Virus record (IMG/VR): IMGVR_UViG_3300030102_001239
Span: 520 to 21,317 of that record
Length of the DNA stretch: 20,798 bases
Origin: a virus
Strand: one strand, 5' to 3'
Positions 1 to 8,209 of the stretch are shown here, piece by piece. The first letter of the stretch is position 1; the number at the start of each line of letters is the position of its first letter. The notes beneath the pieces were generated by a model. That model saw nothing but the letters and a program-made list of their open reading frames with translations. It had not been told where the DNA came from and did no database searches. The translations under genes and the position numbers were made by a program.

Positions 1-70
1 CATCTTTACATAAACAACCTCTACGCCCTCCTCTTGGACTTGTCTTACTTGGTGTTTCAAATTTTTTCAT
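1..70 (-). CDS. Small Arg/Cys-rich protein, N-terminal part (cut by window edge)
   Basis: A frame beginning at ATG at 70, inside an ATGA with the previous stop, runs off the left edge after 23 codons. It begins MKKFETPSKTSPRGGRRGCL and continues CKD. The Arg/Gly segment followed by CLC suggests a small basic protein with a metal-binding or structural cysteine pair. The pattern is one I associate with small genes in flavobacterial phages near the head module, but length and function cannot be given. Confidence 0.55.
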   Translation of the reverse strand, partial: MKKFETPSKTSPRGGRRGCLCKD

Positions 71-186
71 CTACCTTGCCCTCTATATTTTTTTTTATAT
101 CCTGTTTGTCCTACACTCGCATTTTTGCTGTGAGGGTGTGATTTACGTTTATTCTTTCTATATACATTTACAACTTTTCTTGGCAT
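67..186 (-). CDS. 39-aa strongly basic microprotein
   Basis: Starts in the TAATG that ends the protease gene and ends in ATGA with the next gene. The product begins MPRKVVNVYRKNKRKSHPHS and ends KKKYRGQGR. It is rich in Lys and Arg with a Ser/Gly-rich middle (KNASVGQTGY), and would bind nucleic acid or acidic virion surfaces. The KKYRGQGR ending is one I associate with small proteins of flavobacterial phages. Function unknown. Confidence 0.7.
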   Translation of the reverse strand: MPRKVVNVYRKNKRKSHPHSKNASVGQTGYKKKYRGQGR

Positions 187-1772
187 TATGGTTTCTTAGG
201 GTGTCCTTTTGGTAACAGATCGTTGTCGCCTGTATATTTAGCGTTTTGTGGTCTGCCATTCTTTACTAAGTATAAAAAAGCATTTACCCTTGCAAAGCTC
301 CATTGTGAAGCACTTGATACTCTTGGACTTCTTGAAACATTAAAAGCACCTAAACCTCTTTGGAATACTGCCTTTAACATTCCTACATTTACACCATAGC
401 CTAATTTCTTTTTATATCTTTCGTTAAACTCATCAGACTTTTTTTTTAAAGTAGCCTCATCTTGTTTAGATACTTTAGCACCTCTTGTTGTTGAGGCATC
501 GCCTTTTGCTGTTCCTTTACCTTTAGGGTTTGGGTTTGGTGTATCTGACTTAGGTGCTTTAGGAGATTTCTTGATTCCTCCTCTTTCGCCTACCTCAGCT
601 AACTTTACACACTTACCATATACTTTCTTAAAACCTTTAGGACATTTTTTCATATCTTCCTTAATATGAGTTTCACAAGGCATATACCAGGTTTTTAGTT
701 CCCCATCTTTGTCCTCTAAGTCGTGTGTATGAAAACCTTTACAACCTATGTTCTTTGCCATTTCTTCAGCTTTCTCTTGTGTTGCATAAGCTAATCTGTC
801 GTCTATGATTGCAAAGTTATCATCTATTACCATTGTAGCAAGTTGTATCTCGCCTAATTCTTTTAATTTAGATTCTGACCATCTTAGTCCTGCTTTGCCA
901 CCCCATAAAAGATAGGAGATAGTACCACACGCTTTAGAATCTCCCTCATCGTAATATTCCTCTGCTCTACTTAAAAAGGAGTACATTCTTTTTATTGTTT
1001 CTTTTGAGATGGGTTTTCCTTGTGCAAGTTGTTTAGCTCGTATCTTACCTACTTGTGTAGCACATTTGTTGTTTACTTTTTCGTTCAAGTCAATTCCTCT
1101 CTTAGCGTTGTTTTTTACTCCATTAGGGTAATCACTATATGCTTCGAGTTCTCGCCTCTTACCACCCTTTAAACGCTTGTCCTCTCTTACTATTGATCTT
1201 ATTACAGACAACATTTCTTCTGCTTCTTCTTCCTCAAAGTCATTTACAGGCTCTTTAGGTCTTTCCATTTTATCTGCAAAGTAACCCTCTATCGAGAAAC
1301 CTTTGACCTTACCTGTCTTGACAAAGTTGTTCCATATCTCATCGTTGTTTACCTTTACTGCCCCCATCCAAGTACCGACAGGAACATTCAAACCATACTT
1401 ACGAGATTTATCATGCACCTCATCTTCTACTAACCAAGATTCCACTAATGTCAATCCGTTGATTGTATGTTGGTGTTCTAATGTAGCCTTAGATTGATTT
1501 CCGTTCATTAAGTAAAGCTGAGAGGCTTTGGCTACTGTGTCTGTAGAGAAATATATGTAATATTCTTCATCTCCTTTTTTACGATAGATAGGTTTGTTTG
1601 GAATAAGCAAAGCACCCATTAAGATACGCTTTTCTTTATCTACCTCAGCAAGTTTTATCTCCTCGCTTTTTAGTGCAATAAAATCTTCTTCGATTGCAGG
1701 GTTTTCTACTACTGATATAGCTTCTATTCCTGTAAGCTCATCATCTCCTAAAATAAGTTCAACGATTCTCAT
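186..1772 (-). CDS. Multidomain prohead protease (XkdF-like) fused to a DUF5824-like domain
   Basis: 528 aa. Residues about 1-167 match the XkdF-type phage serine protease: GALLIPNKPIYR (53-64), YYIYFSTDTVAKAS, KATLEHQHTINGL (H100), VESWLVEDEVHDKSRKYG, PVGTWMGAVKV and VKGFSIEGYF (S160). Residues 210-310 form a second domain with YPNGVKNNAKRGIDLN, NNKCATQVGKIRAKQLA and ACGTISYLLWGGKAGLRWS. Residues 343-369 are a Cys/His-rich segment (GCKGFHTHDLEDK and WYMPCETHI). A Lys/Pro/Gly-rich linker leads to a DUF5824-like end (LGYGVNVGMLKAVFQRGLGA, SASQWSFARVNAFL). It likely processes scaffold or capsid proteins and may carry virion-assembly domains. It lies 31 nt after the tape measure gene and ends in TAATG with a 39-aa gene. 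Confidence 0.8.
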   Translation of the reverse strand: MRIVELILGDDELTGIEAISVVENPAIEEDFIALKSEEIKLAEVDKEKRILMGALLIPNKPIYRKKGDEEYYIYFSTDTVAKASQLYLMNGNQSKATLEHQHTINGLTLVESWLVEDEVHDKSRKYGLNVPVGTWMGAVKVNNDEIWNNFVKTGKVKGFSIEGYFADKMERPKEPVNDFEEEEAEEMLSVIRSIVREDKRLKGGKRRELEAYSDYPNGVKNNAKRGIDLNEKVNNKCATQVGKIRAKQLAQGKPISKETIKRMYSFLSRAEEYYDEGDSKACGTISYLLWGGKAGLRWSESKLKELGEIQLATMVIDDNFAIIDDRLAYATQEKAEEMAKNIGCKGFHTHDLEDKDGELKTWYMPCETHIKEDMKKCPKGFKKVYGKCVKLAEVGERGGIKKSPKAPKSDTPNPNPKGKGTAKGDASTTRGAKVSKQDEATLKKKSDEFNERYKKKLGYGVNVGMLKAVFQRGLGAFNVSRSPRVSSASQWSFARVNAFLYLVKNGRPQNAKYTGDNDLLPKGHPKKP

Positions 1773-1777
1773 ATATG

Positions 1778-1785
1778 TATAACGT
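1778..1785 (-). promoter_or_regulatory. ACGTTATA element before the protease gene
   Basis: The minus strand reads ACGTTATA, CATAT, ATG. The same octamer with the same 5-nt spacing occurs before the tail chaperone gene at 8210-8217 (ACGTTATA, TATAT, ATG). The shared unit may be a promoter -10-like element or a translation initiation element; it is not the usual TAnnTTTG Bacteroidetes -7 box. Confidence 0.35.
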
Positions 1786-1803
1786 ATTAATTTATTATTT
1801 TGT

Positions 1804-3372
1804 TTATCCTATACTTGCTCCCTGTATAATATTTCTGTCTAACTCTTGTGCAGAGGTTACATCATTAGAAACTACAAAAGCTCTAACAGGTTGTGATGTT
1901 TGACCTGCTATAACATCTGCTAATTGGTCTGTTGTGCTTTGCCCTACAATATTAAATGCAGGAGCTTGTGGTGCTGTAGGCTCTGATGTAGATACGCTTG
2001 GAGAAGATACACTCCCCCCTGCTTTAAGAGCTTTCAAAGCTGAAGATGTTGCCAATACTGATCCTGCGATACCTAAGCCTAATGATATATTGTTGAGTGT
2101 TTTTTCTGCTTTTGCTAATGCCAAGCCTCCCGGCAATAGCGCATATTTTGCTGTAACTGCTGCGTTGGCAGCTTTTGTTTGTATAATTTGTTTTGCAATA
2201 CCTGCTGCATTTTCTCCTATAATTGCTGCTGCTTGTAAAGCTCTGTTTTTACCTGCCATTTTACCAAGTAACTGAAAACCCCTCATGGCTGTATCCATAG
2301 CCATTTCTTGTATTGTAGTTTTAGCCTCTGCAACTTCTCTCTCTATTTCTATGTTTTCTCTTAATAATGAATTTTGATTTGCTAACTGTTCTGATCTAAA
2401 ACCTGTTATTTGTGCAAGTACAGCTTCTTTTTCTGCCTTTGCTTCTAATAGTGCTATTTGGTTTGCATCGCTGTCATTTTTATCAAACTGTGCTTGTGCT
2501 GCTGCTATAACTGCATCTGCATTTGCAATCATTAGCCTTTCTTGCTCTTTAAGGACTTCTCCTAATTTATTGTTAGCTTCTATTCTTTCATCTATTGTTA
2601 GTAATTCGTTGTCTCTAATTTGTCTTAACGATTCTGCCTCCCTGTCTTTTTGCTCTAAAATAATTCTATTTTGTGCTATTGCTAATTCTGCTGTCTTTTG
2701 TAGCTCGACATTAGCCTTTGCAGAATCAAAAGTAGATTTAGCGTAATCAGTAATACCTTTTACTAATTTAGGTGTTACCTCTACTATTTTATCAAATGAA
2801 TTATCTACACCTGTAATAGCATCTACCATTTCTTTACCTGCTTCTTTTACATCGTTTAATGCACCTGCAAAGTCTCCACTAAATACTTTTTGTACTGCAC
2901 TTGATAAAAAGCCTAATGCCTCTAATGATGATTTTACCCTTTCTATAAAATTATCTAACAGCGCTTGTCCAAAGTCTTTTATAGATTGTACAGGATCATC
3001 AAATATACTTTTAAAATAACCTATTACAGTTCCTACGTTAGCATCTAAAAAATTAAACAAATCGTTAAACGCTAAAGATAAAAACTCAAAAGTTGTGTTA
3101 AACCCATCTAATACTTTTTGGTTTTCTTGGAATACTTCTTTTAGTTTTGTAAATGCTGCAAGTAAAAGTCCTATACCAATAGCTTTAAGAGTTGTGCCTA
3201 TTTTACGAACACCCTTAGCTGTATCTTTTGTTGCTTTCTCTACACCCTCAAAACCCTCCTCTGTTTTTTTAACATTTTTATTTAGAGTTTTTACATCGTC
3301 ATTTATATTTTCTATGTTTTTTTCGGCTTTCTCTGTACGAGCCTCCAACTCCATTATTAATTTTTGCGCCAT
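1804..3372 (-). CDS. Tail tape measure protein
   Basis: 522 aa, mostly alpha-helical. The N-terminal part is a coiled coil (MAQKLIMELEARTEKAEKNI, NINDDVKTLNKNVKKTEEGF), followed by a hydrophobic helix LKAIGIGLLLAAFTKLKEVF (63-82). A long Ala/Glu/Lys/Leu-rich region runs from about 220 to 370 (KTAELAIAQNRIILEQKDRE and NNKLGEVLKEQERLMIANAD). The C-terminal half has a hydrophobic helical stretch KNRALQAAAIIGENAAGIAK and SLGLGIAGSVLATSSALKAL, then an Ala/Pro/Ser linker and a small end domain RAFVVSNDVTSAQELDRNI. At roughly 1.5 angstrom per residue it would set a tail of about 78 nm, typical of a siphophage. Tape measure identity is strong; length is an estimate. Confidence 0.85.
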   Translation of the reverse strand: MAQKLIMELEARTEKAEKNIENINDDVKTLNKNVKKTEEGFEGVEKATKDTAKGVRKIGTTLKAIGIGLLLAAFTKLKEVFQENQKVLDGFNTTFEFLSLAFNDLFNFLDANVGTVIGYFKSIFDDPVQSIKDFGQALLDNFIERVKSSLEALGFLSSAVQKVFSGDFAGALNDVKEAGKEMVDAITGVDNSFDKIVEVTPKLVKGITDYAKSTFDSAKANVELQKTAELAIAQNRIILEQKDREAESLRQIRDNELLTIDERIEANNKLGEVLKEQERLMIANADAVIAAAQAQFDKNDSDANQIALLEAKAEKEAVLAQITGFRSEQLANQNSLLRENIEIEREVAEAKTTIQEMAMDTAMRGFQLLGKMAGKNRALQAAAIIGENAAGIAKQIIQTKAANAAVTAKYALLPGGLALAKAEKTLNNISLGLGIAGSVLATSSALKALKAGGSVSSPSVSTSEPTAPQAPAFNIVGQSTTDQLADVIAGQTSQPVRAFVVSNDVTSAQELDRNIIQGASIG

Positions 3373-3494
3373 TCCTTTATTGTTTTAAATGTTTCTTTAA
3401 ATGTCTCAGGGTATTTGTATTTGCCCTTTGCTATGTCTATAAGTTCTGATCCTCCCTCTACATAGGGTAGCATCTCTAATATGTTTTTTATCAT
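3357..3494 (-). CDS. 45-aa microprotein before the tape measure gene
   Basis: A short frame from ATG at 3494 (ATGA with the upstream stop) to TAA, 16 nt inside the tape measure gene. The product begins MIKNILEMLPYVEGGSELID, continues IAKGKYKYPETFKETFKTIK and ends EWRKN. It is helical with a Tyr/Lys-rich end. Stop/start coupling to the upstream gene and a complete fill of the gap support it as real. It lies between two tail genes, so a small tail accessory role is possible; no function can be assigned. Confidence 0.6.
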   Translation of the reverse strand: MIKNILEMLPYVEGGSELIDIAKGKYKYPETFKETFKTIKEWRKN

Positions 3495-5557
3495 AATACG
3501 TTTAATAGTTCTATATCTGCTTCGCCTGTTGTTAGGTTTGTTGTTATACTGTTTATTCTATACTCTGTTCCTGATATTCTAAATTTATCTGCTAACGAAT
3601 AATTTAATAATATATTCATAGGTAGTCTTGCTTTTATTTTGCTTAGTCGATTCTTACTATCAAACACTTGACCTATATAAGTAGAATAAAAGTTTTGAAA
3701 CAATGTGCCTGTAAATGTGTCATCTCCTGTATATTCGTTCAACTCATTAAAGAAGTTTATGTTAGCTGTACTTGTACCTGAAGCAAATGCTACAGAATTA
3801 CTTGGCATATTTATTGAGCCTGTTATCTCTACATCACTATTAAAAACACCTGTTTCAGGATTCACACCATCAACAAAACTTATAGTTTTACTTCCAACAG
3901 AAGTATATACAGGATAAAACAAAACAGGCTTTCCTATATATGAATCTTGATTATCATCTACACTCCAACCCCATTGTGTAGCTGTAGAACTTGAATCGTG
4001 TATATCAACAAGTCTTTCAAACTTCATGTGTCCGAAAGGTAGTTCTATTTTATATAAGCCACCATCTAAGGCTTCATTATTGTTGAAATCAGATGTACCC
4101 CATTCTTTGTTAAATAGTTGATTGTGTATTGCTGCAAAGAAACTATCTGTATCGCCATAACCAAATTGTATTTCTTTAAATGGTAAAGCTACGTTTACTT
4201 GACTTGATTCTACATCTACATATTCTGTTATGTCGTATGTTGCGCCTCCTGAATAATAACTATCTAAAGTCTTAACTACAATAGTACCTGCGTTGTTCAC
4301 AAATGCTGTAAGATTAAACATTTTAAATATGCCTGATAAAAAGTCTATTACTTTCATTTCAGGAATTTGGCTTGTAATTACGAACTCGAATGTTGCTGCT
4401 GCTGTGTAACTACCTGTATTGAATTGGTCAATAATTAAAGGACTGTCTGATTCTTCTATATCTATTTCCCATCCTATATTAGTAAATGTTACTGCTGAGG
4501 TTACTGTTATAGTTACAGTATAGTCCCCCTCTGAGACTGTTGAGCCTCCTTGAGTATATAGATTTATAGTTTTAGAAGCTGATATACCATTTTCAGAATA
4601 AAAACTTACACCATCTTTTTCTATTAATAAATCATAAGTTCCTGTTGGACTTAATAGCTGTAATGTAAACGCTGTTCCATGTGTTGCTGCATCTTCAGTT
4701 ATCCTTAAAGTAGAGGTATTTATCATTGAAGTATAGCCTGAACTTCCTCCTGCAACACTCCAACCATCTACTAAACTTGGAAAGTTTGTAATTTGGTCGC
4801 CTGTTTCTACTACACCTTTTTTTCTGTGTAGCCACATAAATAACTTTGAGTATTGGTCGTTACTTGTTTCTGTAAAGAAATCACTTGAGAATGTAAGACT
4901 ATATTGTGTTTGTATAGCTTCTATGATGTTATGTACTCTTATAGCGTATTTTAGATTATCCCATCTTACACCATGTTTGTTGCTTGTTGGATCTAAGTTA
5001 CCTGTGTTGTGGTCGTTGTCTCCACTATCGTAATATAATCTTTGTGTGTGTGTTATAAGTGGTACGATTATATCGCTACTTGCAGGGTTTGTTTCTAAGT
5101 GTGTTTTAATACTACTTTCGTCAAAGTCTTTATTAAGTGAATTTAGCGATGTTAAGACGTTTAGTTTATCTTCTCCTATTATGTCTTTTAAATCAACTGT
5201 GTTACCAAAGAATGTAACTCTATATGCTGAGGGTTGATTGCTTTTCATATCTACACCCTCTAACTTTATTTTACCCTCTTTAAAAGGCACATGATTTAGT
5301 TCTATTCGTGCTGCTACTTTTTTACGAGCATCAAAAGCACTTTTAGTCAAAGAGGTATTAAGGATGTCAAAGTTATAGTAATGCTTAAATAGTTTGTTGT
5401 TTACTGCTGATGCAGGTAGTGTAAAAGTCTTTGTAAAAGTTGTAAAGATTTTTGCAATATCACGCACATTTTGGATTGTATCTGTGAGACTAACTGTTTC
5501 GTCTTTAAATAAATCAACCCTTGTATCTTGTATATATAGTTGCAGTTCACGCTTCAT
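3491..5557 (-). CDS. Large tail / baseplate-type structural protein (688 aa)
   Basis: The N-terminus MKRELQLYIQDTRVDLFKDE is followed by FTTFTKTFTLPASAVNNKLF (38-57), ADARKK-like AFDARKKVAARIELNHVPF (74-92), then KLEGVDMKSNQPSAYRVTFF. This pattern recurs in tail proteins of Bacteroidetes phages. The middle (about 190-430) is Thr/Ser/Gly-rich beta structure, and the C-terminal part has GGATYDITEYVDVESSQVN and KEIQFGYGDTDSFFAA. The end includes LLNYSLADKFRISGTEYRIN. It probably forms part of the tail tip or distal tail. It is coupled ATGA to the 314-aa gene upstream and to a 45-aa gene downstream, and lies just before the tape measure. Confidence 0.65.
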   Translation of the reverse strand: MKRELQLYIQDTRVDLFKDETVSLTDTIQNVRDIAKIFTTFTKTFTLPASAVNNKLFKHYYNFDILNTSLTKSAFDARKKVAARIELNHVPFKEGKIKLEGVDMKSNQPSAYRVTFFGNTVDLKDIIGEDKLNVLTSLNSLNKDFDESSIKTHLETNPASSDIIVPLITHTQRLYYDSGDNDHNTGNLDPTSNKHGVRWDNLKYAIRVHNIIEAIQTQYSLTFSSDFFTETSNDQYSKLFMWLHRKKGVVETGDQITNFPSLVDGWSVAGGSSGYTSMINTSTLRITEDAATHGTAFTLQLLSPTGTYDLLIEKDGVSFYSENGISASKTINLYTQGGSTVSEGDYTVTITVTSAVTFTNIGWEIDIEESDSPLIIDQFNTGSYTAAATFEFVITSQIPEMKVIDFLSGIFKMFNLTAFVNNAGTIVVKTLDSYYSGGATYDITEYVDVESSQVNVALPFKEIQFGYGDTDSFFAAIHNQLFNKEWGTSDFNNNEALDGGLYKIELPFGHMKFERLVDIHDSSSTATQWGWSVDDNQDSYIGKPVLFYPVYTSVGSKTISFVDGVNPETGVFNSDVEITGSINMPSNSVAFASGTSTANINFFNELNEYTGDDTFTGTLFQNFYSTYIGQVFDSKNRLSKIKARLPMNILLNYSLADKFRISGTEYRINSITTNLTTGEADIELLNVL

Positions 5558-6498
5558 ACTATGTTGTTAATAATGTCGTTTGCATCTTCTACCTCTAATG
5601 TGTATTGTATTAGCTTGTCGTTTAGTGATGTCTTTTTAGTTAATGAGCTTGTAGTTACTACAACAGGATGCCAATTAGAATCAAAGTATATCCACACATG
5701 CTCACTTAACAGTATATCTTCCATAACTGCATTGTAAGCCTCTATCATATAGTTTGTGTTAAGTGTAAATCGCTTTTTACCTGTTTTATTAAATGTCTGC
5801 ACTTGATGTGATTTAGTGTCATAGTTCGATGAGGAATAAGTAAATATATTCCGTTTAAATGTTTCGCTTTTTGTATTTACGTTTTCTACTGACTTTAAAA
5901 AGAAATAATGGTCTTGAGGTGCGCCATTTTTATTTATAAATCGCATTTGTATTGGACTATATTTAGCACTACATATCCTATTAATAGACCAACGATAATT
6001 ACCACTTGCAGATTGCTTTGCTGTATCTGTAGCGCCAATAGTAGATTTATCTTTAGTACCTGAGTTCATATCCCACGCAAACCCTGCTGTATTTTCAGGT
6101 AGATATAATTGTATGCTACCCCCTGTGTTTGTCAATTCAAAATCATCAGGATCAATATCTTGGTTTACACCACTCCAAAATTCTGTATAACCATAAAAGC
6201 CTGTATGTGTTACTGCACTTTGTGCTGTAGCTGTACCCCCACCATCTACTGCTGTATAAGTAGTTATAACATAAGATATAGCTACTGTATCAAAATTAGA
6301 GCCTGTATTGCCACCATAATTAGCACTATAATAGTCTTTGGCTAAACTTGCTATTTCAAATACTGTTCGGTTGCTTGTAGCGTTTTTGAGTATTGTGTAT
6401 CTAAGTGTACCATCTATCGTTAATGCCATTTGAGCTGACAGATGTGATGCTGTAGTAACTGTAACAAAATACGGACTTCTTAATAATATGTTTGCCAT
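5554..6498 (-). CDS. Beta-rich tail structural protein (314 aa)
   Basis: Starts MANILLRSPYFVTVTTASHL and is rich in Thr, Ser, Gly, Asn and aromatic residues, as in virion beta-sandwich proteins. Strand-like blocks include YFVTVTTASHL (10-20), TLRYTILKNATSNRTVFEIA, SIQLYLPENTAGFAWDM and PIQMRFINKNGAPQDHYFFL. A helix EAYNAVMEDILLSEHVWIYF precedes the last strands VVVTTSSL and YTLEVEDAND. There is no signal peptide. It is coupled by TAATG to the neck-like gene and by ATGA to the larger tail gene that follows. Possible roles are major tail, distal tail or baseplate protein; sequence alone does not decide. Confidence 0.6.
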   Translation of the reverse strand: MANILLRSPYFVTVTTASHLSAQMALTIDGTLRYTILKNATSNRTVFEIASLAKDYYSANYGGNTGSNFDTVAISYVITTYTAVDGGGTATAQSAVTHTGFYGYTEFWSGVNQDIDPDDFELTNTGGSIQLYLPENTAGFAWDMNSGTKDKSTIGATDTAKQSASGNYRWSINRICSAKYSPIQMRFINKNGAPQDHYFFLKSVENVNTKSETFKRNIFTYSSSNYDTKSHQVQTFNKTGKKRFTLNTNYMIEAYNAVMEDILLSEHVWIYFDSNWHPVVVTTSSLTKKTSLNDKLIQYTLEVEDANDIINNIV

Positions 6499-7010
6499 TA
6501 ATCTTCTACGTTAAATAATAATTCAAAATTGTTGTCTGTGTCTTCTGCTAATTTTTGTGGTAAATCAACTTTTAGTTTGTCAAATGCTCTTTCAAAAGGT
6601 GCAGTAAAAAACAAACTCGGCTTAATTCCTTTGTTGAATACGCTTCTTGCTATAAGATATTGTAAACTCTTTCTTGGAACAAATCTTCCTTTTTTGTCTC
6701 TCGTTCCTTTGATCCCTTTTCTTATAACCCATTGACTAAAAGCTGAAGCAGGAGGCATTTTAGACTTAAAGCTAAAAGGAGTTCCGTATTTTTGTTTCTT
6801 TCCACTTACACCCTGATCTTGATAGTAACCATATTCTTCCATAAAGAATGTTAATGTAGTTGCATCAGTTGTGTCATTTATTTTATAGGTTAAACTGTTG
6901 TATAGCTTTTTGCTTACGTTTCTACGTTGCTTTGTAAGATTAGTTCTTGCTTGTTTTATAACAAACTTAGCAAATCTATTTAATTCTTGTTTAACCCTGT
7001 TTAACTGCAT
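6498..7010 (-). CDS. Tail completion / neck-like protein (HK97 gp10-like, putative)
   Basis: 170 aa, basic. It begins with a helix NRVKQELNRFAKFVIKQART and contains SKKLYNSLTYKIN and the segment EEYGYYQDQGVSGKKQKYGT (58-77), which resembles the y.iqd.GvsG loop of gp10-like tail-completion proteins. It continues with PPASAFSQWVIRKGIKGTRD and KPSLFFTAPFERAFDKLKVD. Such proteins link the connector to the tail. It lies between the putative tail terminator and a large beta-rich tail protein, with a TAATG start/stop to the latter. Family placement is moderately supported by the motif and the position. Confidence 0.6.
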   Translation of the reverse strand: MQLNRVKQELNRFAKFVIKQARTNLTKQRRNVSKKLYNSLTYKINDTTDATTLTFFMEEYGYYQDQGVSGKKQKYGTPFSFKSKMPPASAFSQWVIRKGIKGTRDKKGRFVPRKSLQYLIARSVFNKGIKPSLFFTAPFERAFDKLKVDLPQKLAEDTDNNFELLFNVED

Positions 7011-7471
7011 ACGTTTATATCATTAGCGATTAATACATTAAACGTACAAGCTACACCTGCCATTTGATTCTCAAATCTTTCGTAGAAGAACTCACAAGAA
7101 GCATCTCCCTCTAATTGATATTTGTTTTGATATAGTGTGCCTTTACTAAGCAGACCTACTAATTTATTTGCTACAGCTAATTGTGTGTTTAGGATGTCTT
7201 GCTCGTTGTTGTTGCCTCTGAATACGTCTGTTGTTTCGTCCTTAGACTGATCTACTACATCCATGCACATTACTGTTATGTTGAAGTTGAGGACTTGTTC
7301 TTGTATAGTTACGTTGTTTACTATTATATGGCTTAAAGGGAAGATTGTTTGTTTAGATAAATCTATGTCAAATATATCGCCTGTTGTTACAGTATTGACA
7401 TTTTCATCTGCTAAGAGATTAGTCTTTATAGTGTCTGTGATTTGGTAATAGCCTCTTACTCCTTGATTCAT
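7001..7471 (-). CDS. Tail terminator / head-tail joining protein (putative)
   Basis: 156 aa, starting MNQGVRGYYQITDTIKTNLL. It has an N-terminal helix and then strands: VNTVTTGDIFDIDL, FPLSHIIVNNVTIQEQVLNF and NITVMCMDVVDQS, followed by a helix NTQLAVANKLVGLLSKG and a final strand CEFFYERFENQMAGVACTFN. The arrangement, with a strand pair around an ALK-like helix, is the tail terminator (gpU-like) pattern, which caps the tail tube. Its start lies in the ATGA formed with the -1 frame of the chaperone, and it overlaps the next gene by 10 nt. The role is inferred from size, strand order and position. Confidence 0.55.
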   Translation of the reverse strand: MNQGVRGYYQITDTIKTNLLADENVNTVTTGDIFDIDLSKQTIFPLSHIIVNNVTIQEQVLNFNITVMCMDVVDQSKDETTDVFRGNNNEQDILNTQLAVANKLVGLLSKGTLYQNKYQLEGDASCEFFYERFENQMAGVACTFNVLIANDINVCS

Positions 7472-8204
7472 CGATTAAATTTACTTTTTATATTCTTTGA
7501 TTCTACCTCTGCTTTTTCTTTCATAAAACTTAAAGCATAAAGACAGGTGTGTATGTTTAGTTTAGTGATATCTTCAAATCTTCTAATATCTCCTTGAGAG
7601 AGACCGAAAAGTGATTGATACCATCCCCATTTTCTGCCGAAGTTAGATACTGCGCTAAGTTCGTTTCCTTGTCCTCCAAAGAGTTCAGCATAGCTTTCGA
7701 CAAGTCCATCCCTAAATTGTAAAAAAAAAGTATAGAACTAAGTACAGCATCCATAGGCATATTTAACATCTTCTCAGGATCATCTCCTGTATAGTCCTCA
7801 ACAAGATACTTTTCTTTATATTTTTGTTTCATTGGTCTATATAAAACATTCATAGCTCTATGTATGTTGTTCATGTCTCCTATGTAAGTATCTAAGTCAA
7901 TATACTCTCCAAATGTCATATCTTCTAACTTAGGTACAAAACCATAATTCCTACCACCCATTTTAAACTCTCTTACAAGCTGAGGTTTCTCATTAAACAT
8001 TTCTGTAAGTATAAGGGTTATGTCTTTAATACTATTTGCTTTCATAGCCATTATTGTATTGCCTCTTAGTCCACAAAATATTTCTATCATTTTTATAGCT
8101 AAGAAGTTCTCATCTTCGTTGTTCTCTTGGATCTTTAGATACTTTTGGTATTGACCTAAAGTTATCTCTCTAAGAGTATCAGGAATATAAACCTCTACTT
8201 TCAT
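7468..8204 (-). CDS. Tail assembly chaperone, -1 frameshift product (gpGT-like)
   Basis: Slippage by -1 on the T9 run would join residues 1-161 of the frame-0 protein to 84 codons in the overlapping frame, giving about 245 aa. The extension begins LQFRDGLVESYAELFGGQGN, contains GRKWGWYQSLFGLSQGDIRR and FEDITKLNIHTCLYALSF, and ends EVESKNIKSKFNR. This looks like a genuine helical protein: KWGWYQSLF and GDIRRFEDIT have the feel of T-type chaperone domains. No ATG occurs in this frame until 18 codons before its stop, so independent initiation of the full domain from ATG is excluded. Its TGA forms ATGA with the next gene, while the frame-0 stop leaves an odd 85-nt gap. Confidence 0.72.
7557..8204 (-). 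CDS. Tail assembly chaperone, frame-0 product (gpG-like)
   Basis: 215 aa. The N-terminal part reads MKVEVYIPDTLREITLGQYQ, then IFCGLRGN, FGEYIDLDTYIGDM, RAMNVLYRPMK and MLNMPMDAVLSSILFFYNLG. It is helical, without signal peptide or membrane protein character. The last 54 residues after F161 end with SAENGDGINHFSVSLKEILE and DLKISLN. This layout, and the frameshift into an overlapping tail frame at the T9 run, match the gpG/gpGT logic of siphophage tail assembly chaperones that bind the tape measure protein. It follows terL by 34 nt. The chaperone call depends mainly on the frameshift architecture and tail-module position. Confidence 0.7.
   Translation of the reverse strand: MKVEVYIPDTLREITLGQYQKYLKIQENNEDENFLAIKMIEIFCGLRGNTIMAMKANSIKDITLILTEMFNEKPQLVREFKMGGRNYGFVPKLEDMTFGEYIDLDTYIGDMNNIHRAMNVLYRPMKQKYKEKYLVEDYTGDDPEKMLNMPMDAVLSSILFFYNLGMDLSKAMLNSLEDKETNLAQYLTSAENGDGINHFSVSLKEILEDLKISLN
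7721..7730 (-). other. Programmed -1 frameshift slippery site C(T)9
   Basis: On the coding strand the run reads C, nine T, then ACAATTT. In frame 0 this is CTT TTT TTT TAC, so the P- and A-site codons (TTT TTT) can re-pair perfectly after a -1 slip. The next codon then becomes TTA, opening 84 sense codons. It matches the canonical X-XXY-YYZ heptamer (T-TTT-TTT). No downstream pseudoknot was evaluated. Confidence 0.7.
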
Positions 8205-8209
8205 ATATA

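Noticed and set aside
1934-2275. Plus-strand ORFs, such as this 113-aa one and others antisense to large genes
   Set aside because: They lie opposite confident coding genes, have low-complexity or Cys-rich translations, and show no start context or family resemblance.
7468-7524. Separate 18-aa gene starting at MKEKAEV
   Set aside because: The same frame is open and protein-like for 66 codons before this Met, so the frameshift product explains it better.
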